Shown: positions 36,701 to 48,490 of the stretch, in pieces
How positions within the stretch are numbered: position 1 is the stretch's first letter
Layout of the letters: every line of letters starts with the position of its first letter
NCBI GenBank assembly: GCA_036172665.1
Contig: CM069880.1
Coordinates: 8,248,501 to 8,312,500 of the forward strand
Direction of reading: 5' to 3'
Origin: Prosopocoilus inquinatus
Lineage: Eukaryota > Arthropoda > Insecta > Coleoptera > Lucanidae
DNA length: 64,000 nucleotides
The notes under the pieces: model-generated
What the model was told of the DNA's origin: nothing
Seen by the model: the letters and a program-made list of their open reading frames with translations, nothing else
Databases searched by the model: none
Program-made: the position numbers and the translations under genes

Positions 36701-39700
36701 ACACCCAGCGCCGCCGCGCCCCCCTAATCCCGACACATTTGCACCTACAACCTAAACTAACCCCCCGGATCAAATTCAATTTGCCATTTGAGAATATTCT
36801 CGTTTAATTTTTCCCTTTTACTTCTTAAGCTAATTATAGTAATACGTCAACATAACTTTAATTAATCAATTAATACCTCGGAAGAATATAAAAATATACG
36901 CAAGAACCAATCCGAGATCGCTGGAGCAGACGCGCCCGTCCTACTCGCACGGACCGAAACCAAAAAAGCATTTTTTTTCTTGATGTACCTACTTACCTAC
37001 CTACATGCAGTATAGTAAAATATAGTAAAAGTTTTGAGGAAGTAATTGTAAAAAATTTATGGAATATTGAACTGTGCGTTTGCGTCAGCATATAAGGATT
37101 AGGGGTATTGTTGCGTGATATCGTCGTTTGCCAGAAGCGATTAAAAAACCACTACGATCAAATGATAACCGCGGACGTCATTGGTGAAAACGTGCTTACT
37201 CGTTTTAGTTGTGTTCGTGTGGTTTTTGTTTGCGCAAATCGTCGGTACGTAGGCGAGTGCATTCGAATTGTCTCTTCATATTTGATCCCTCGTGAATGTT
37301 AATCTCGCCTTGGCTTAATCCCCTACTTCCCGTCTCCATGCAGACCAGAGTCCCTCTAATCCCAGCTTCCCCTAATTCCCTACCTTCACTTTAATCCAGC
37401 TTCAAGCAGGGCTTCGCTAATATCTCACTGAAATATCTGAATGCCATATAGACGACAGGCTGCATACTTGCTTGAAACCGCTGGATGTTTTTGGAACGGG
37501 ATGTACTGGGATGCAGCCGTTTCATCAATCATGAGGAGATAATCTGCTTAACGCCGTGCAATCCGTTTCAATTCGACCGACGAGCGGGGTGTGGAGGGTT
37601 AAAGCTATAACGGGGCCGCATCGCGGATAAGTCGCATTCGTACCGACCGACGTGAGTGTGAGTACACAAATAAATACGTAATGCTGTTTCTTCGGTTTGT
37701 CGTCTTACCTGAGCTTGACTTACAACTGTCGAATTCTTCTTTTACCGACGGTGGCGAGACCACAGATTCGGCGGGGGTTGAAGTACGCGGGGGCGCCGGA
37801 GTCGCCGCTCTCTCGGCCGATTCGTGGCTGGAACCTCTGGTGGTGACTACCGGCGTCGACGTCGGCGGTGGCGTCTTGCAGTTTCTAGTTAACGCTAACG
37901 CTTGGCTCTGTAACAACATCAACCGCACGATTAACTGAAGAATGTATAAAACGCGCAATTAATCTGGGTTAAGTGAGGTCAAAAAGCTTCAGAATTCCTG
38001 AGCGCAGTTCTCATTCGACGGGTGAGGACCGGCGAATGCACGAGCAGGTCCCTTCAATAACCCTATCGCTATAATCTTATACTCTCCCCTACATAATTCA
38101 CTTCCTATAAAACACCCGGTTTATACAAGAACTCAGCTAAGTCTCTATGACTCATAATTTTCTTAATCCTTATATAACAAGCATTGCAGGGAGAGCTTTC
38201 AAGATTACTCAAACTTCGAGATACTCATTAAAAAAAAAAAAAAAGAAAACCCGCGTTTATAAATTAATTAATTGATTAATTAAAATTAATTTAATGAAAA
38301 CTGTATTTTTTTTTAAACGACGTCGAAGTAGTTGTTAAATTAAGCGCTGCAGGACTTATGAGTATGATCGGCGAAATAACGAAGCAGGTGCAAAAATATC
38401 TAAAATTATATTGTCAGACGAGTAATCAAAAACTGCCGCGCAGGCCTAAGGAATCTGGTTCATTTTTGGTGCAAGTGCAGCGAGTGACAGAACGGCTATA
38501 CCTCAGCTTCTACGAATCAGTTTGCAAAAAGTGCCACCAGTTGTATAAGTATGCATGGCCAGAGCAGGAGCATCGACCTGTTCGTTGTCGGTCCAGCAAC
38601 TGGTGCTGAATTTGCACCGCTACACTTTTCACTATGTCTCCATATCCGACCACTGAGGACCCACTAGACCAGACATCATTAAATTCTGACGATGCGTTTC
38701 TTCCGACTTCGACCTACATACATACATATTGCATTCGAAAATCGAACGACAATCATCTTCTTCATCATCATTATCCACCGTTAACCGAACCAAAATAACA
38801 CCATTCAAATTAATTCTTTGATAACGCAACGCGTCTACACCAAAATATTATTAACATTAATAAAACAAGCGAATCTATTCACGACATACTTCATAGATAC
38901 TAAATAGTTCGTATATTATATGCATATAATTGCAAATTGACAAGTTAAATAAATGACAATGATAAAACAAGCCAATTTTGTTTATCTCGGAAATTAATAA
39001 TCAACGACCCTAGGTTATATAACAAAAATTGTTTATTTTAGCGTCATTTGTCCAGCCTAGTAATTTCGCAAACGAATTTTTCAACACCCTGTATAATTTC
39101 ACATACATTACTATAAATGCGAAACAAGCAGGTTGATTGTTAATTACCGATTACTTGAGAGCTAACCCTCAACAAATAATGCATATTTTCGGAAACAAAC
39201 AAAATTGCCCTCTCTATTGCTTTGGTCAAATATTAACTTACCATATTTATTTGCGCACGTTAATATACATATACGAACGATTGCCAGCAATATGTTATAT
39301 GAAACTATGTTGCAACAATAATATTTATACAACTATCGCGCCTTCAACGGAAGTGTTGGTCGGATTATAGTCATAGGATATGAACTATGTATGATAGCAG
39401 ATTATCCGCTTTCAAATGTTCTTTTTTTTTTAATAGAACAGCGATAGCTTTAACGGAATTTTAACGTAATGAAAATTATATCCTGTGCCTTGCTATAGTA
39501 TTATTAATCAGTTCAGTTGATTTTTAATAACATGTATAATATGAGTCACCCCAAATGAGCAAACTAATTTCATTCCTATTTATGCATTTCGATATTAATT
39601 TCAATATGTATTTACTTTATTGTATTTTATTTTTTACGTCGCAGGAAAGAACTGGTGGTGACATTATGTTTAGTCGCGGTTATACATTTTGCAAAATCAT

Positions 39701-42700
39701 TAATTAAAAAAAAAACGAACTTTTTTTCTGTCACGCTCGTACTCACAAATACGTTCCTTATTTGTCCACATTTATACGTATAAGTGAAATACTGTTGAGG
39801 AATGTGCCAATCATAACATAATACTCCCTCACTTAAAATAATTAAAGGCCTCTGTGTACCGTCCTTTTTTCTTTTTTTTTTTTGAATAGTCAAAATTTGG
39901 TAATTTAAAAACTGTAGTTGATTTTCGGAAGAATTTGTATTGTTATTGTCGTTGTTATTATTATTATTTTTCCGGTGAATTCTGCTGTCGTAACGTTCAA
40001 GTTATTTTTTCGGACACGCGTGAATGAAATCGTTCAGTTACACGTTTTAACAATTCGGTTGGACTGCTGCAGCAAAAAAAAAAAAAAAAAAAAAGGTATT
40101 TGTTGGTGCGGTGGTGGAAACGAAGGGGTCCGTAAATTCATTCATGAGTGACGCCGGAAGGACATGATGTTTTACTTGTTTCCCCACCTGTAAACACTAG
40201 CCAGGCTCAACCTTTCTTGTATTACGAGCAACGTAATAGTATTTTTTATTTATTCAGAGTAGACGAGAGTGTTTTCGAAATATAACACAAATTTTGGCAT
40301 TTTTTTTTCTTAATATGGAATTAAATTAAATATTATAGTGGGTGATTCAAAATAGGTGTGGTCCACGAAAAAACAACAAAACAAAAATCTCTACGCATAA
40401 AGGTCTAGTATGCATAGTTTCTATAATAAAATGCATTCAAGATTCAGATCTAAATTGCTTGATGGGCACTAGCACAGCTGTATTACGTCACAAGAGCAGT
40501 GAACTCGCGTGGAATACAAAGAAACACTAGTGTTTACCTTGAAATGAAATTGTAAAACGTTTTTATTTGTGGCTTTCTGCGGAAAAAATGTATAACACGC
40601 AATTATTATACAGTAAGAAATGCATTGTTTTCAATTTTGGATTCAAAGGAGATTGAATTTTGGAAAGCGTTTATTTCTTGTATGTACTTGCACCTTGATC
40701 TTAGTGAAAATGCTCGGATACTTATTTCAAATCACCCTGTATAGGTGGTCTGGATGTGGATTGTGATTTTGATTGTGACCGTGGAGGCACAGGGCGTGCG
40801 TTTCTCTTTTATTATTAATATCGTCTTGGTCAATCTGATCGATTTGGGCTTTGCATCCAGTCTCGGCTAATCTGGGATAAAGTTAATCCTGGATTAACCG
40901 TTATATAAATGGAACAGATCGAATTTGCGCCGCTTGGGTCGTGCCACACACTCTCTGCTTCGTTTTGACGTACATACACGTTTTGCTGCATATTTTATCA
41001 AAGCGCACAAAATACTATTATTTAATACCAAGTTATCAACGATTGCGGTTACATAATGCAGTTCATATACTATTTATCATCATTGAAATTACGTAATCCT
41101 CAAATCTTTTTAAACGTATTTATTAAATACGGTATTAAAATCTGCTACACTTTGATGATCTTGATTCATTAGAACTGTTATATTTTGTGTACAGCTCAAA
41201 CAGCTCACACCAAAATTATTAATCTTTCAATAAAAAAAAAATGCCATTTCGATTATCTACCATTAAATAGTTCGATTTGATTCCACCCAATCAGATGGAA
41301 TCTAGAGAGTAGATACCTTCCAGTTAGAGTCTGACAGATTGGTTAGGTCATATTTCAGCTAAACAGAAAGAATGCAAATGTGGTATGGCGCCAACATTCA
41401 AATCTCACTTTGATAACAGAAGGCAAGGTTAGGTAATATTGAAAATTTGACATTGACAGAAGGATCTTTACTAGAGAATGCGACCTACATGTGAATGAAT
41501 TCACTTTGGACAATGAATTTTCTTAATTTCCTGAATACCGCCCTGTTGAAAGCGCTACCTTTGGAATGGGATACACTTATGTAATAAAACCAAAAATTGG
41601 CCAGTGTGTCGTCTCCCTAGATTCAATCTCGTTGACTCCACCAGATCGACATGGTTTTTAAAGGCGCGTACAGCCGGATCAATTTAATTGCGGCCGAAAG
41701 CGCGTACAAATTAAAGTGTGACGTACAATCATACATCCTAATTCCTTTTAACCACTATAACAGGTAGACAGAGAAGTAAAAGAGTAAGTACATAAACAAA
41801 CAAAAAATAAAACAAGTTTGTTTACCTTTTAGGTCTCAATTTAAAATTTCATTAAGGAGATATTACTTAGGATAATTCAAAATAACTAATGCTTATTTTA
41901 ATTATTTAGAGACTAATGCGAATTTGGTGCATTTCTTTTTTTTATTTAAAAATTTGCCATTATTTCTTGCTGCCAAGTACAAACCGACACTTTATAGAAG
42001 ATAATCAGTTTTCTGGGCATAGTCTACGCAGTCTCTCACTGTCGATGTCGGCATCTTTGATGTTTGTGTCTTCAAACTAACCACTGCGCATTCTTCCACG
42101 AGTCGATTCTTAAATGGCGCGAATAATTTAAATTGAAATTTTTGCAACACGCAACTAATCTCTGCTACGAGAAACATCAAGAAAGAAAAACAACGACTTA
42201 ATTTGGAATTATAAATATTTATTTCTATACTGACTTGACTAAATAATATATAGAATTAAAAAACATGTTTGCTTTTTAACAGAAAAATACTATTTGTTTT
42301 ATAAAAGTTATAAAGTTTTAGTGCATATTTTTGAAGATTTTGGTGCGTATGTGCATGCATATTTTGAAGCTTTTTATCCTAAGCTTACTTATAATCATGG
42401 CCGTACGTTATAAGGTATGTCACATTTTAATTTAAACTCAAATTTAAACCTGCACTGTTGATTTGCGGGCCAGTATAAAAACGAACGCTGGTTTAGTGTG
42501 AAAATTCTTACATTTTCACACTAAAATGTGTTAATTTTAACACAAAAATTCGGCGTGAATCGGAAATAACACCGGCGCGTGTTATTATTATTTTATTTTC
42601 AACAGCCTGGTTTAAATCTCTTATACAACGTAGCCTAACAATTCGATGTTTTATTAAAATTATTCATTATTAATTTATTGCTGCAATTAAATGTATTATG

Positions 42701-45700
42701 GTTCTAAAACCGGTCCTGTAGAGGTAAACAGTAGAAATGCAAATTGCTTTTACTGTTTTAACGCGTGTAAAAAATAATGAAATCAATTTCGTTGCAGGGA
42801 TACCAATGCCACACAACACAACACATAATAAAGTAGGCATACGAGTAATTGAACTTTGCGATTTAATGATTTACGGAAAGATTTTTTCTTTTTCTTTTTT
42901 TTTTTTAATTTGCAAACATTTGATGAATAAATTTGTTAAACAAAATTTTTCTACTTAGTTTTTTGTTTCTTTTTTGAATAACTGCGTGAGATAGCGAGGA
43001 GTTAAACCCCTTTGCAAAATAATTATCCGGGACGTTGTTAAAATTGATTTTTCTGGAAATTGCGGATTTTCTTCGTGCAAATATTCCCATTTGACATTAT
43101 CGTGGCTTGAAAATGTTTCAAGTGCGTTAAAATTTTGTAATTATCAGCTTTTTTTTACCGAGAAATTATACGTAAACGCAATTAACCGGCGAACGGCAAT
43201 TATATCGAAGTGATACGTAAAATTAATTACGATTTACGTATATTATGTTGTAACACGTGCATCGAAACGTAGTTGCGTTTTATTTATGTAAAAATCTTCG
43301 AGATAAAATTTTTCCACTTTCTTGTTTAGCCGGATTTATGTATTTATTAATTTTTTTAATAATTATTTCGTTCAATCCAAGTGTTCCTTTGTTGTTTCAG
43401 ATTTCGGTATGAACGATTCCCTCGATAATGCACGGCGAATCACTATCGTCGGTGATAATCACGTCTTTTAAAAGTTAGTTTACTATTGATGTATATATCC
43501 AGTTTAGATCAATTACTGATCTTATTCTTATCAGATACACAACTGTTTGATTTGCAACAATTATATGTATTAAACATATTAAAATAGTCTATAAATAAAA
43601 CTCCGCTCGGTGTTAAACGCACGCATTTTATAAGTAAAATAAATTCCTCGCTTCATTTTAAGTAGATACCGCTTTGATTGATTTGATTTTTCGATTTTTC
43701 TTTCTACTAGCTAGGTACCCTAGTAACATTTTCCAAAAAAGATCCAGAAAAACCATAATTAATGCGCGCATTTCATAAAATAAATTCCTGGCTTCTTTCG
43801 AATTTATTTTTTTACTCCTCACCTTGACTCGACCCTGGAAAAATAAATCCGGAAAAAGGCATCGCATTTTCCGGAAAACCCATCATTAGTGCATCGAATA
43901 AATCCCAACTTTGAAGTACATAGTCACTTTGTTCTTTAAAAATATAATGTTTGTTTATCTCTTTATTACCAAAATATAAAGCCTGGCTTTTTTCGTCGGA
44001 TTCGATTTAAACCCCCCATTTTATCGGAGACTCCTTGATTCGATTGGTTCCAACTCCGAGTTGTTTTCTCTAATTGCTTCGAAAATGATTTTGATTAAAT
44101 TTAATTAAGAAATTTTCTGCTGGAAATTAATAGATACATATATGTTTACAGTAAAAGTAGAATCTAAAAATATCTTTTACATAATATACTGGGTGTGCAA
44201 GTATCAAGTATCACAAGTGCGGACAGTTATACAATATTTAAATGCTGGTTTGGCTGTGTAAGTTGTGCGCCTACTTAGAGTGGCGCACCCGGTATTATAT
44301 CTCCTAGATTATATTGTTTGGTGCTATAATTTGTTGCGTGGCAAAAATGTTGTTCGGTTTTAATTTTTATTGTGAGATAGACGTCAAAACATGCGTAATC
44401 ACGTACACAAACAGCACTTTGGATTATAATTATATCTTAAACTTGTGTTGTGTTTGCCCAAATAAATCTAATTTAATGCCGTTATCGTACAGGTGAGAAT
44501 CTCATTCTTTTTGGTTAGTGCAGAACTTTCATTTACCCCGATTTTTTTTTGCCTCACTTCAAATTCAAGAATTTAGGAGCAAAGAAATATTTATTGACTT
44601 AATTGAAGACGACTTACTATATGATAGAAACACATTTGAATTAAAACAATTATTTTGGGACGCAGGGTATTTTAATTCGCTTCAACTTTTTCACAAAAAA
44701 AAGACGTCAGAATAAAGAATAGGATTATTTTTTTGTTAATATTAAATTATTAGGCAAACTGACTCCTGTTTTTATATATATATATTTTTTTGAATTATCT
44801 TAGTTTGTATAACTCTCTGATATTTCGATTAAACGAGCTGTTTTATTTGAGAGACAAAAAGAAACTTCAAAACTAATACTTTTTTTTTGGAAAAACGATA
44901 TTCCTGTGTTGTTTTGTAATTAAATAAGTAAGACGTGCCTTTACCTTACGTGCTGTTTTTGGGATTTGTCTTTGTTTTGCGTTCTCTGGATGAAGTTTTT
45001 TCTAAAAAAGAAAAAGAAACTGTCGAAATATTAATTTAAAAAAATTGACTTTCTTGCTTCACGATTAAACACGGGGCGGAATGTTTTTTTTTGTTTGAAT
45101 TTCGAATTTTACTTCAGCTTTTCTTTTCTTTTTTTAATCAAAACAAATGTCAATTTGAATCGTTGCTTCAACATGACCTCTCTGTATTTACTTTTTTGAA
45201 ATTATTTTTGTTCTGGCGATTTGAATAATTAAATTTTCAAGTTCATTTTTTGATTTTAAACGTCACTTCGGCGTTTATTTTTTTTGTCAAAATAAAAATG
45301 AATTGTTTTTACGTAGGTCCAAAATTAAATAAGTAAGAGGTCTCTGCTTGTTGTTTTTGAAATTATTTCTGTTTCTAGACGGGGGGTTTTCCCAAAGTAA
45401 AAAAAAGAAGGTTGTAACTATCAATATATTGTTTGACTTTTTTGCTTTAACAATTAAATACAGGGTGTGATGTTTGTTTTAATGCATTTTTAGTTCGGCA
45501 ATCCAGATTATTAAGTTGAATTTCGTTGTCAGATTTAAATCTTTTTTTTATTACTAGATGCTTAATCTTTTTTTGCTTTCTTTATACTTACTTTCTGGCA
45601 AAGAAAAGAAGTGGCGAATATTAATTGATTGTTTGCCTTGTGCGTGTCACTTTTAGTTCAAAATTAGAACGTAATTTTAAATGCTTTATAAATCAGTTTG

Positions 45701-48145
45701 ACCGATTTTCAGTTTGAAGTCTTTGAATAAATTACGAAACTTACTTGAGCTTTTCCTTTTTTTTTCTTTGAAATCAAGGCACATGACATTTTGTACCACC
45801 TTTTGCTTCAAAATAAAATAAATAAGACGCTTTTTTGAAATTATTTTTGTTCTTGTGATACGAATTAAATTTACGATTTCATTTTTTGATTTTAAATGTC
45901 GTTACTTCTGCGTTTCTTTTTTTTGTCAAAATAAAAACGGATTGTTTTTACGTAGGTCCAAAATTAAATAAGTAAGAGGACTTTGCTTGTTGTTTTTTGA
46001 AATTATTTTTCCTTCTAGTCTGGGGGTTTTCCCCAAGAAAAAAAAAGAAAGTTGCAGCTACCAATACATTGTTTGACTTTTTTGCTTTAACAATTAAATA
46101 CAGGGTGTGATGTTTGTTTTAATGCATTTTTAGTTTGGCATTCCAGATTATTAAGTTGAATTTCGTCGTCAGATTTAAATCTTTTTTTTATTACTACAAG
46201 AAATATCGGTTTGTGTTGCTTAATCTCTTTTTGCTTTCTTTATACTTACTTTCTGGCAAAAAGAAAAGAAGTGGCGAATATTAATTGATTGTTTGCCTTG
46301 TGCGTGTCACTTTTAGTTCAAAATTAGAACGTAATTTTAAATGCTTTATAAATCAGTTTGACCGATTTTCAGTTTGAGTTCTTTGAATAAATTATGAAAC
46401 TTACTTGAGCTTTTCCTTTTTTTTTTTCTTTCAAATCAAGACACATGACATTTTGTACCACCTTTTGCTTCAAAATGAAATAAATAAGACGCTTTTTTGA
46501 AATTATTTTAGTTCTTGTGATACGAATTAAATTTACGATTTCATTTTTTGATTTTAAATGTCGTTACTTCTGCGTTTCTTTTTTTTGTCAAAATAAAAAC
46601 GGATTGTTTTCACGTAGGTCCAAAATTAAATAAGTAAGGACTTTGCTTGTTGTTTTTTGAAATTATTTTTCCTTCTAGTCTGGGGGTTTTCCCCAAGAAA
46701 AAAAGAAGAAAGTTGCAGCTATCAATACATTGTTTGACTTTTTTGCTTTAACAATTAAATACAGGGTGTGATGTTTGTTTTAATGCATTTTTAGTTTGGT
46801 AATCCAGATTATTAAGTTGAATTTGGTCGTCAGATTTAAATCGTTTTTTTTTTTTATTATTACAGGAAACATCAGTTTGTGTTGCTTAATTTTTTTTCTT
46901 CCTGTCTTTATACTTACTTTCTGGCAAAGAAAAGAAGTGGCCAATATTAATTGATTGTTTGACTTGTGCGTGTCACTTTTAGTTCAAAATTAGAACGCAA
47001 TTTTAAATGCATTATAAATCAGTTTCACCGATTTTCAGTCTGAGTTCTTGGAATAAATTATGAAACTTACTTCAGCTTTTCCTTTTTTTTTTCTTTCAAA
47101 TCGAGACAAATTACATTTTGTACCACCTCTTGTTTCCAAATGAAATAAATAAGACGTTTTTTTGAAATTATTTTAGTTCTTGTGATACGAATTAAATTTA
47201 CGATTTCATTTTTTGATTTTAAATGTCGTTACTTCTGCGTTTCTTTTTTTCGTGTCAAAATAAAAATGAATTGTTTCTACATAGGTCCAAAATTAAATAC
47301 GTAAGAGGTCTGTGTTTGTTGTTTTTTGAAATTATTTGTGTTTCTAGACGGGGGGTTTCCCCAAGAGAAAAAAAAAAGAAATCGTTATATTTTTTCTTCA
47401 ACAATTAAACACAGGAACTACCAATATATTGTTTGACTTTTTGCTTTAACAATTAAATACAGGGTGGGATCTTTTATTTTAGTGCATTTTTAGTGTGGCA
47501 AGAGGTCTCTGCTGTTTCGTTTTTTTTTTTTAAATTATTTTTGTTCTTGCGTTTTAATTTTTTTGAGTTTAAACGTTACTTCCGCGTTTCTTTTTTCTTT
47601 TCTGTCAAAGCATTGGTTTACAAAAATAAATAAGTAAGAAGTCCTTGCATGTATATTGGGCATTTGTTGTTTTTTGAAATTGTGTTTGTTTTTAAAAGGG
47701 GTTTGGGAGAGAGTTTGATTTTTACGATTTTGATTCAAAATTTAAAAAAAATGTTTTGGAAAATTGGAAAATCATTAGTTTGGGGATGTTTGATTCGTTT
47801 TGTAATTTCTACGGAGGGAGTAGTTTTTTTTTTTTTTAATAATGAAGTAGGTGTTAGTTTATTGTTTGACTTGTACGAAATTATAACGAAACGTGTTTGT
47901 TTTAAAGCGAGCGTAGATAAGATGGGATATAGTCGAATTTTTAAGTGCGAGACAGGTTTTTGTTTCGATTAAAAACGTCGGATGTGAAATAATCCGGTGT
48001 TTTTTGGGAAATAATTGGGCGGTGGATTTAAATTGTTTTTGGTGTATACCTGTGTGGTTATATCGGAAAGTGGTGCACCTTTGGTGTTGGCGGCGACCCA
48101 TGCTTCAGCGAAAGTCTCCATAGCACTTTGAAAGTCCATCGTCAT
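30130..48145 (-). CDS. dve: Defective proventriculus (Dve) homeobox transcription factor, complete, 5 coding exons
   Basis: Nuclear transcription factor of the SATB/Dve family; in Drosophila it acts in midgut/proventriculus, appendage, head and photoreceptor patterning. The exons join in phases 0, 1, 0, 0 into about 736 residues: N-terminus (1-32), Pro/Ser/Thr-rich linker (33-97), ULD/CMP ubiquitin-like domain (about 98-244) that mediates oligomerisation in SATB relatives, homeodomain 1 (about 330-400) and homeodomain 2 (about 647-720). Both recognition helices read WFKN, giving Lys at homeodomain position 50, the class that binds TAATCC. Homeodomain 1 has the extended loop LESRRGRKPLDVNN; homeodomain 2 ends WFKNRRAKCKRLKMSLF, close to the protein C-terminus. 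An in-frame TGA precedes the first ATG. All introns are GT-AG: about 10.1 kb, 5.0 kb, 615 bp and 65 bp. It is shorter than fly Dve (about 1000 aa) through shorter linkers. Confidence 0.95.
30852..31673 (-). CDS. dve: dve coding exon 4 (homeodomain 1)
   Basis: Donor CAC|GTAAGG at 30852. The acceptor is most likely GTTACAG|CTTG at 31673, because CACTAAT (branch-point-like) and a pyrimidine tract precede it; the alternative ATCACAG|ATTTG at 31658 would remove five residues and keeps phase 0. The exon encodes a short conserved lead (LVLSQICRGG), a Pro/Ser/Gln-rich linker, homeodomain 1 starting near KTRMRTSFDPELELPKLQRW, and a Ser/Asp/Glu-rich tail ending before THV. Confidence 0.93.
32289..32725 (-). 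CDS. dve: dve coding exon 3 (ULD/CMP domain)
   Basis: Acceptor TTGTTTCAG|CAAAG at 32725 accepts the single base left by exon 2 (phase 1); donor GATGAG|GTACG at 32289, phase 0; 437 nt. The encoded domain carries GTPFHSLVQVALLRLGYS, IKNWKALNFEQISDDPLVTV and GDILGELTTVATLRIQVF, the signature blocks of the SATB/Dve ubiquitin-like domain. Confidence 0.95.
33961..34550. repeat. Tandem repeats in dve intron 2
   Basis: GTTTCGTAAGAATT begins repeats near 33960, 34266 and 34497, with shared GGATGAGAATGTGATGAA and CAAATCAAAGCCAGTTAA. Units are roughly 300 and 232 bp and diverged. Non-coding, inside the dve intron between coding exons 3 and 2. Confidence 0.75.
35113..38169. promoter_or_regulatory. dve: Cluster of K50-homeodomain sites (TAATCC) in and beside dve intron 2
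   Basis: TAATCC or GGATTA is seen at 35113, 35308, 35351, 35366, 35631, 36457, 36565, 36725, 37096, 37316, 37357, 37392 and 38164: thirteen in about 3.06 kb where about 1.5 would be expected at random. Three fall in 64 bp (35308-35371), several as TAATCCC in GC-rich context. K50 homeodomain proteins (Otd, Bicoid, Dve) bind this core. The cluster surrounds coding exon 2 and lies mostly in the intron just 3' of it. Confidence 0.55.
37709..37907 (-). CDS. dve: dve coding exon 2 (Pro/Ser/Thr-rich linker)
   Basis: Acceptor TGTTACAG|AGCC at 37907 (phase 0) and donor GCTCAG|GTAAGACG at 37709; 199 nt, leaving one base for exon 3. It encodes a linker (ALTRNCKTPPPTSTPVVTT, then SVVSPPSVKEEFDSCKSSS). 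VKEE resembles a SUMOylation core (psi-K-x-E), but this is only a motif match. The frame is also open upstream of the acceptor, so a truncated isoform starting here cannot be excluded. Confidence 0.85.
38170..40333. other. dve intron 1, 3' part: AT-rich, nothing recognised
   Basis: A TTAATTAATTGATTAATTAA-like tract near 38260 and A/T homopolymers (poly-A near 40075) occur. A plus-strand frame of 83 codons at 38358-38609 has no recognisable domain and lies antisense to dve. Confidence 0.45.
40334..40742. mobile_element. TACAGGGTGATT-family MITE in dve intron 1, 409 bp
   Basis: The left end TATAGTGGGTGATTCAAAAT and right end ATTTCAAATCACCCTGTATA are imperfect inverted repeats with TA termini. 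The right two-thirds match the inverse of 19038-19360, confirming a dispersed family. No coding capacity. Confidence 0.75.
42494..42544. other. Two adjacent perfect palindromes in dve intron 1
   Basis: TAGTGTGAAAAT and ATTTTCACACTA pair around a 6-nt loop (42494-42523). Three bases later TGTGTTAA and TTAACACA pair around TT (42527-42544). Both stems are perfect. They could be a cruciform-prone site, a MITE core or operator-like regulatory dyads. Confidence 0.7.
45030..47500. repeat. Long-unit tandem array (~640-700 bp) in dve intron 1
   Basis: The marker GTTTGACTTTTTTGCTTTAA recurs at about 45431, 46071, 46732 and (shortened) 47431, spacing 640, 661 and 699. Further landmarks repeat in order, including ATACAGGGTGTGATGTTTG, TCAGTTTGACCGATTTTCAG and TGGGGGTTTTCCCCAAG. 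Outer copies are partial and diverged, the middle ones close to identical. Strongly T-rich on the plus strand; no coding potential. Confidence 0.9.
48050..48145 (-). CDS. dve: dve coding exon 1 (N-terminus)
   Basis: ATG at 48145 through donor CACACAG|GTATAC at 48050: 32 codons, phase 0, reading MTMDFQSAMETFAEAWVAAN then TKGAPLSDITTQ. An in-frame TGA lies three codons upstream, so this is the first start in the exon; a second ATG two codons on (48139) is an alternative. Assignment to dve rests on strand, phase match with exon 2 and protein-like composition. Extra small exons inside the 10-kb intron cannot be excluded. Confidence 0.75.
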
Positions 48146-48490
48146 ACGTTGGTGTCATGAAATTAACTAATAATTAAACGGAACATGTCAAATTTGCCGG
48201 CAACGTGACAAGCAGTGGAGAACGATGCACAATAACTACTCACTTCGACTTCCCGAGCACGACTAACGAACGCATTGAACGTCGCGAACGTCAAGGGATA
48301 CATCGCGCCACCCCTTGCATGCGCCGGCAGACGCGCAAACATCTTTTTAAAAAAACGATGTACTAAACCTTTTCCTTTAAAAGACGTCCGGCCCACTAAC
48401 CAACCAGGTTTGTATCTGACGATTTATCGTCGATATCAGACAATTACAATGTACAGTCGATACGATTATGAAATTCGGCGCGCTTAAATT
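48146..48490 (-). promoter_or_regulatory. dve: dve 5'UTR and proximal promoter region
   Basis: GC-richer sequence directly upstream of the dve start, distinct from the AT-rich DNA on either side. GTGAGTAG near 48243 could be a donor of a 5'UTR exon and TTAATTATTAG near 48170 an acceptor, but neither is certain. A dyad GACGATTTATCGTC lies at 48418-48431. No TATA box was identified with confidence. Confidence 0.4.

Noticed and set aside
38358..38609. 83-codon plus-strand ORF in dve intron 1
   Set aside because: No recognisable domain, no splice pattern, antisense to dve and of chance length.
44314..44715. Two adjacent short plus-strand ORFs
   Set aside because: No domains, AT-rich chance frames within the dve intron.
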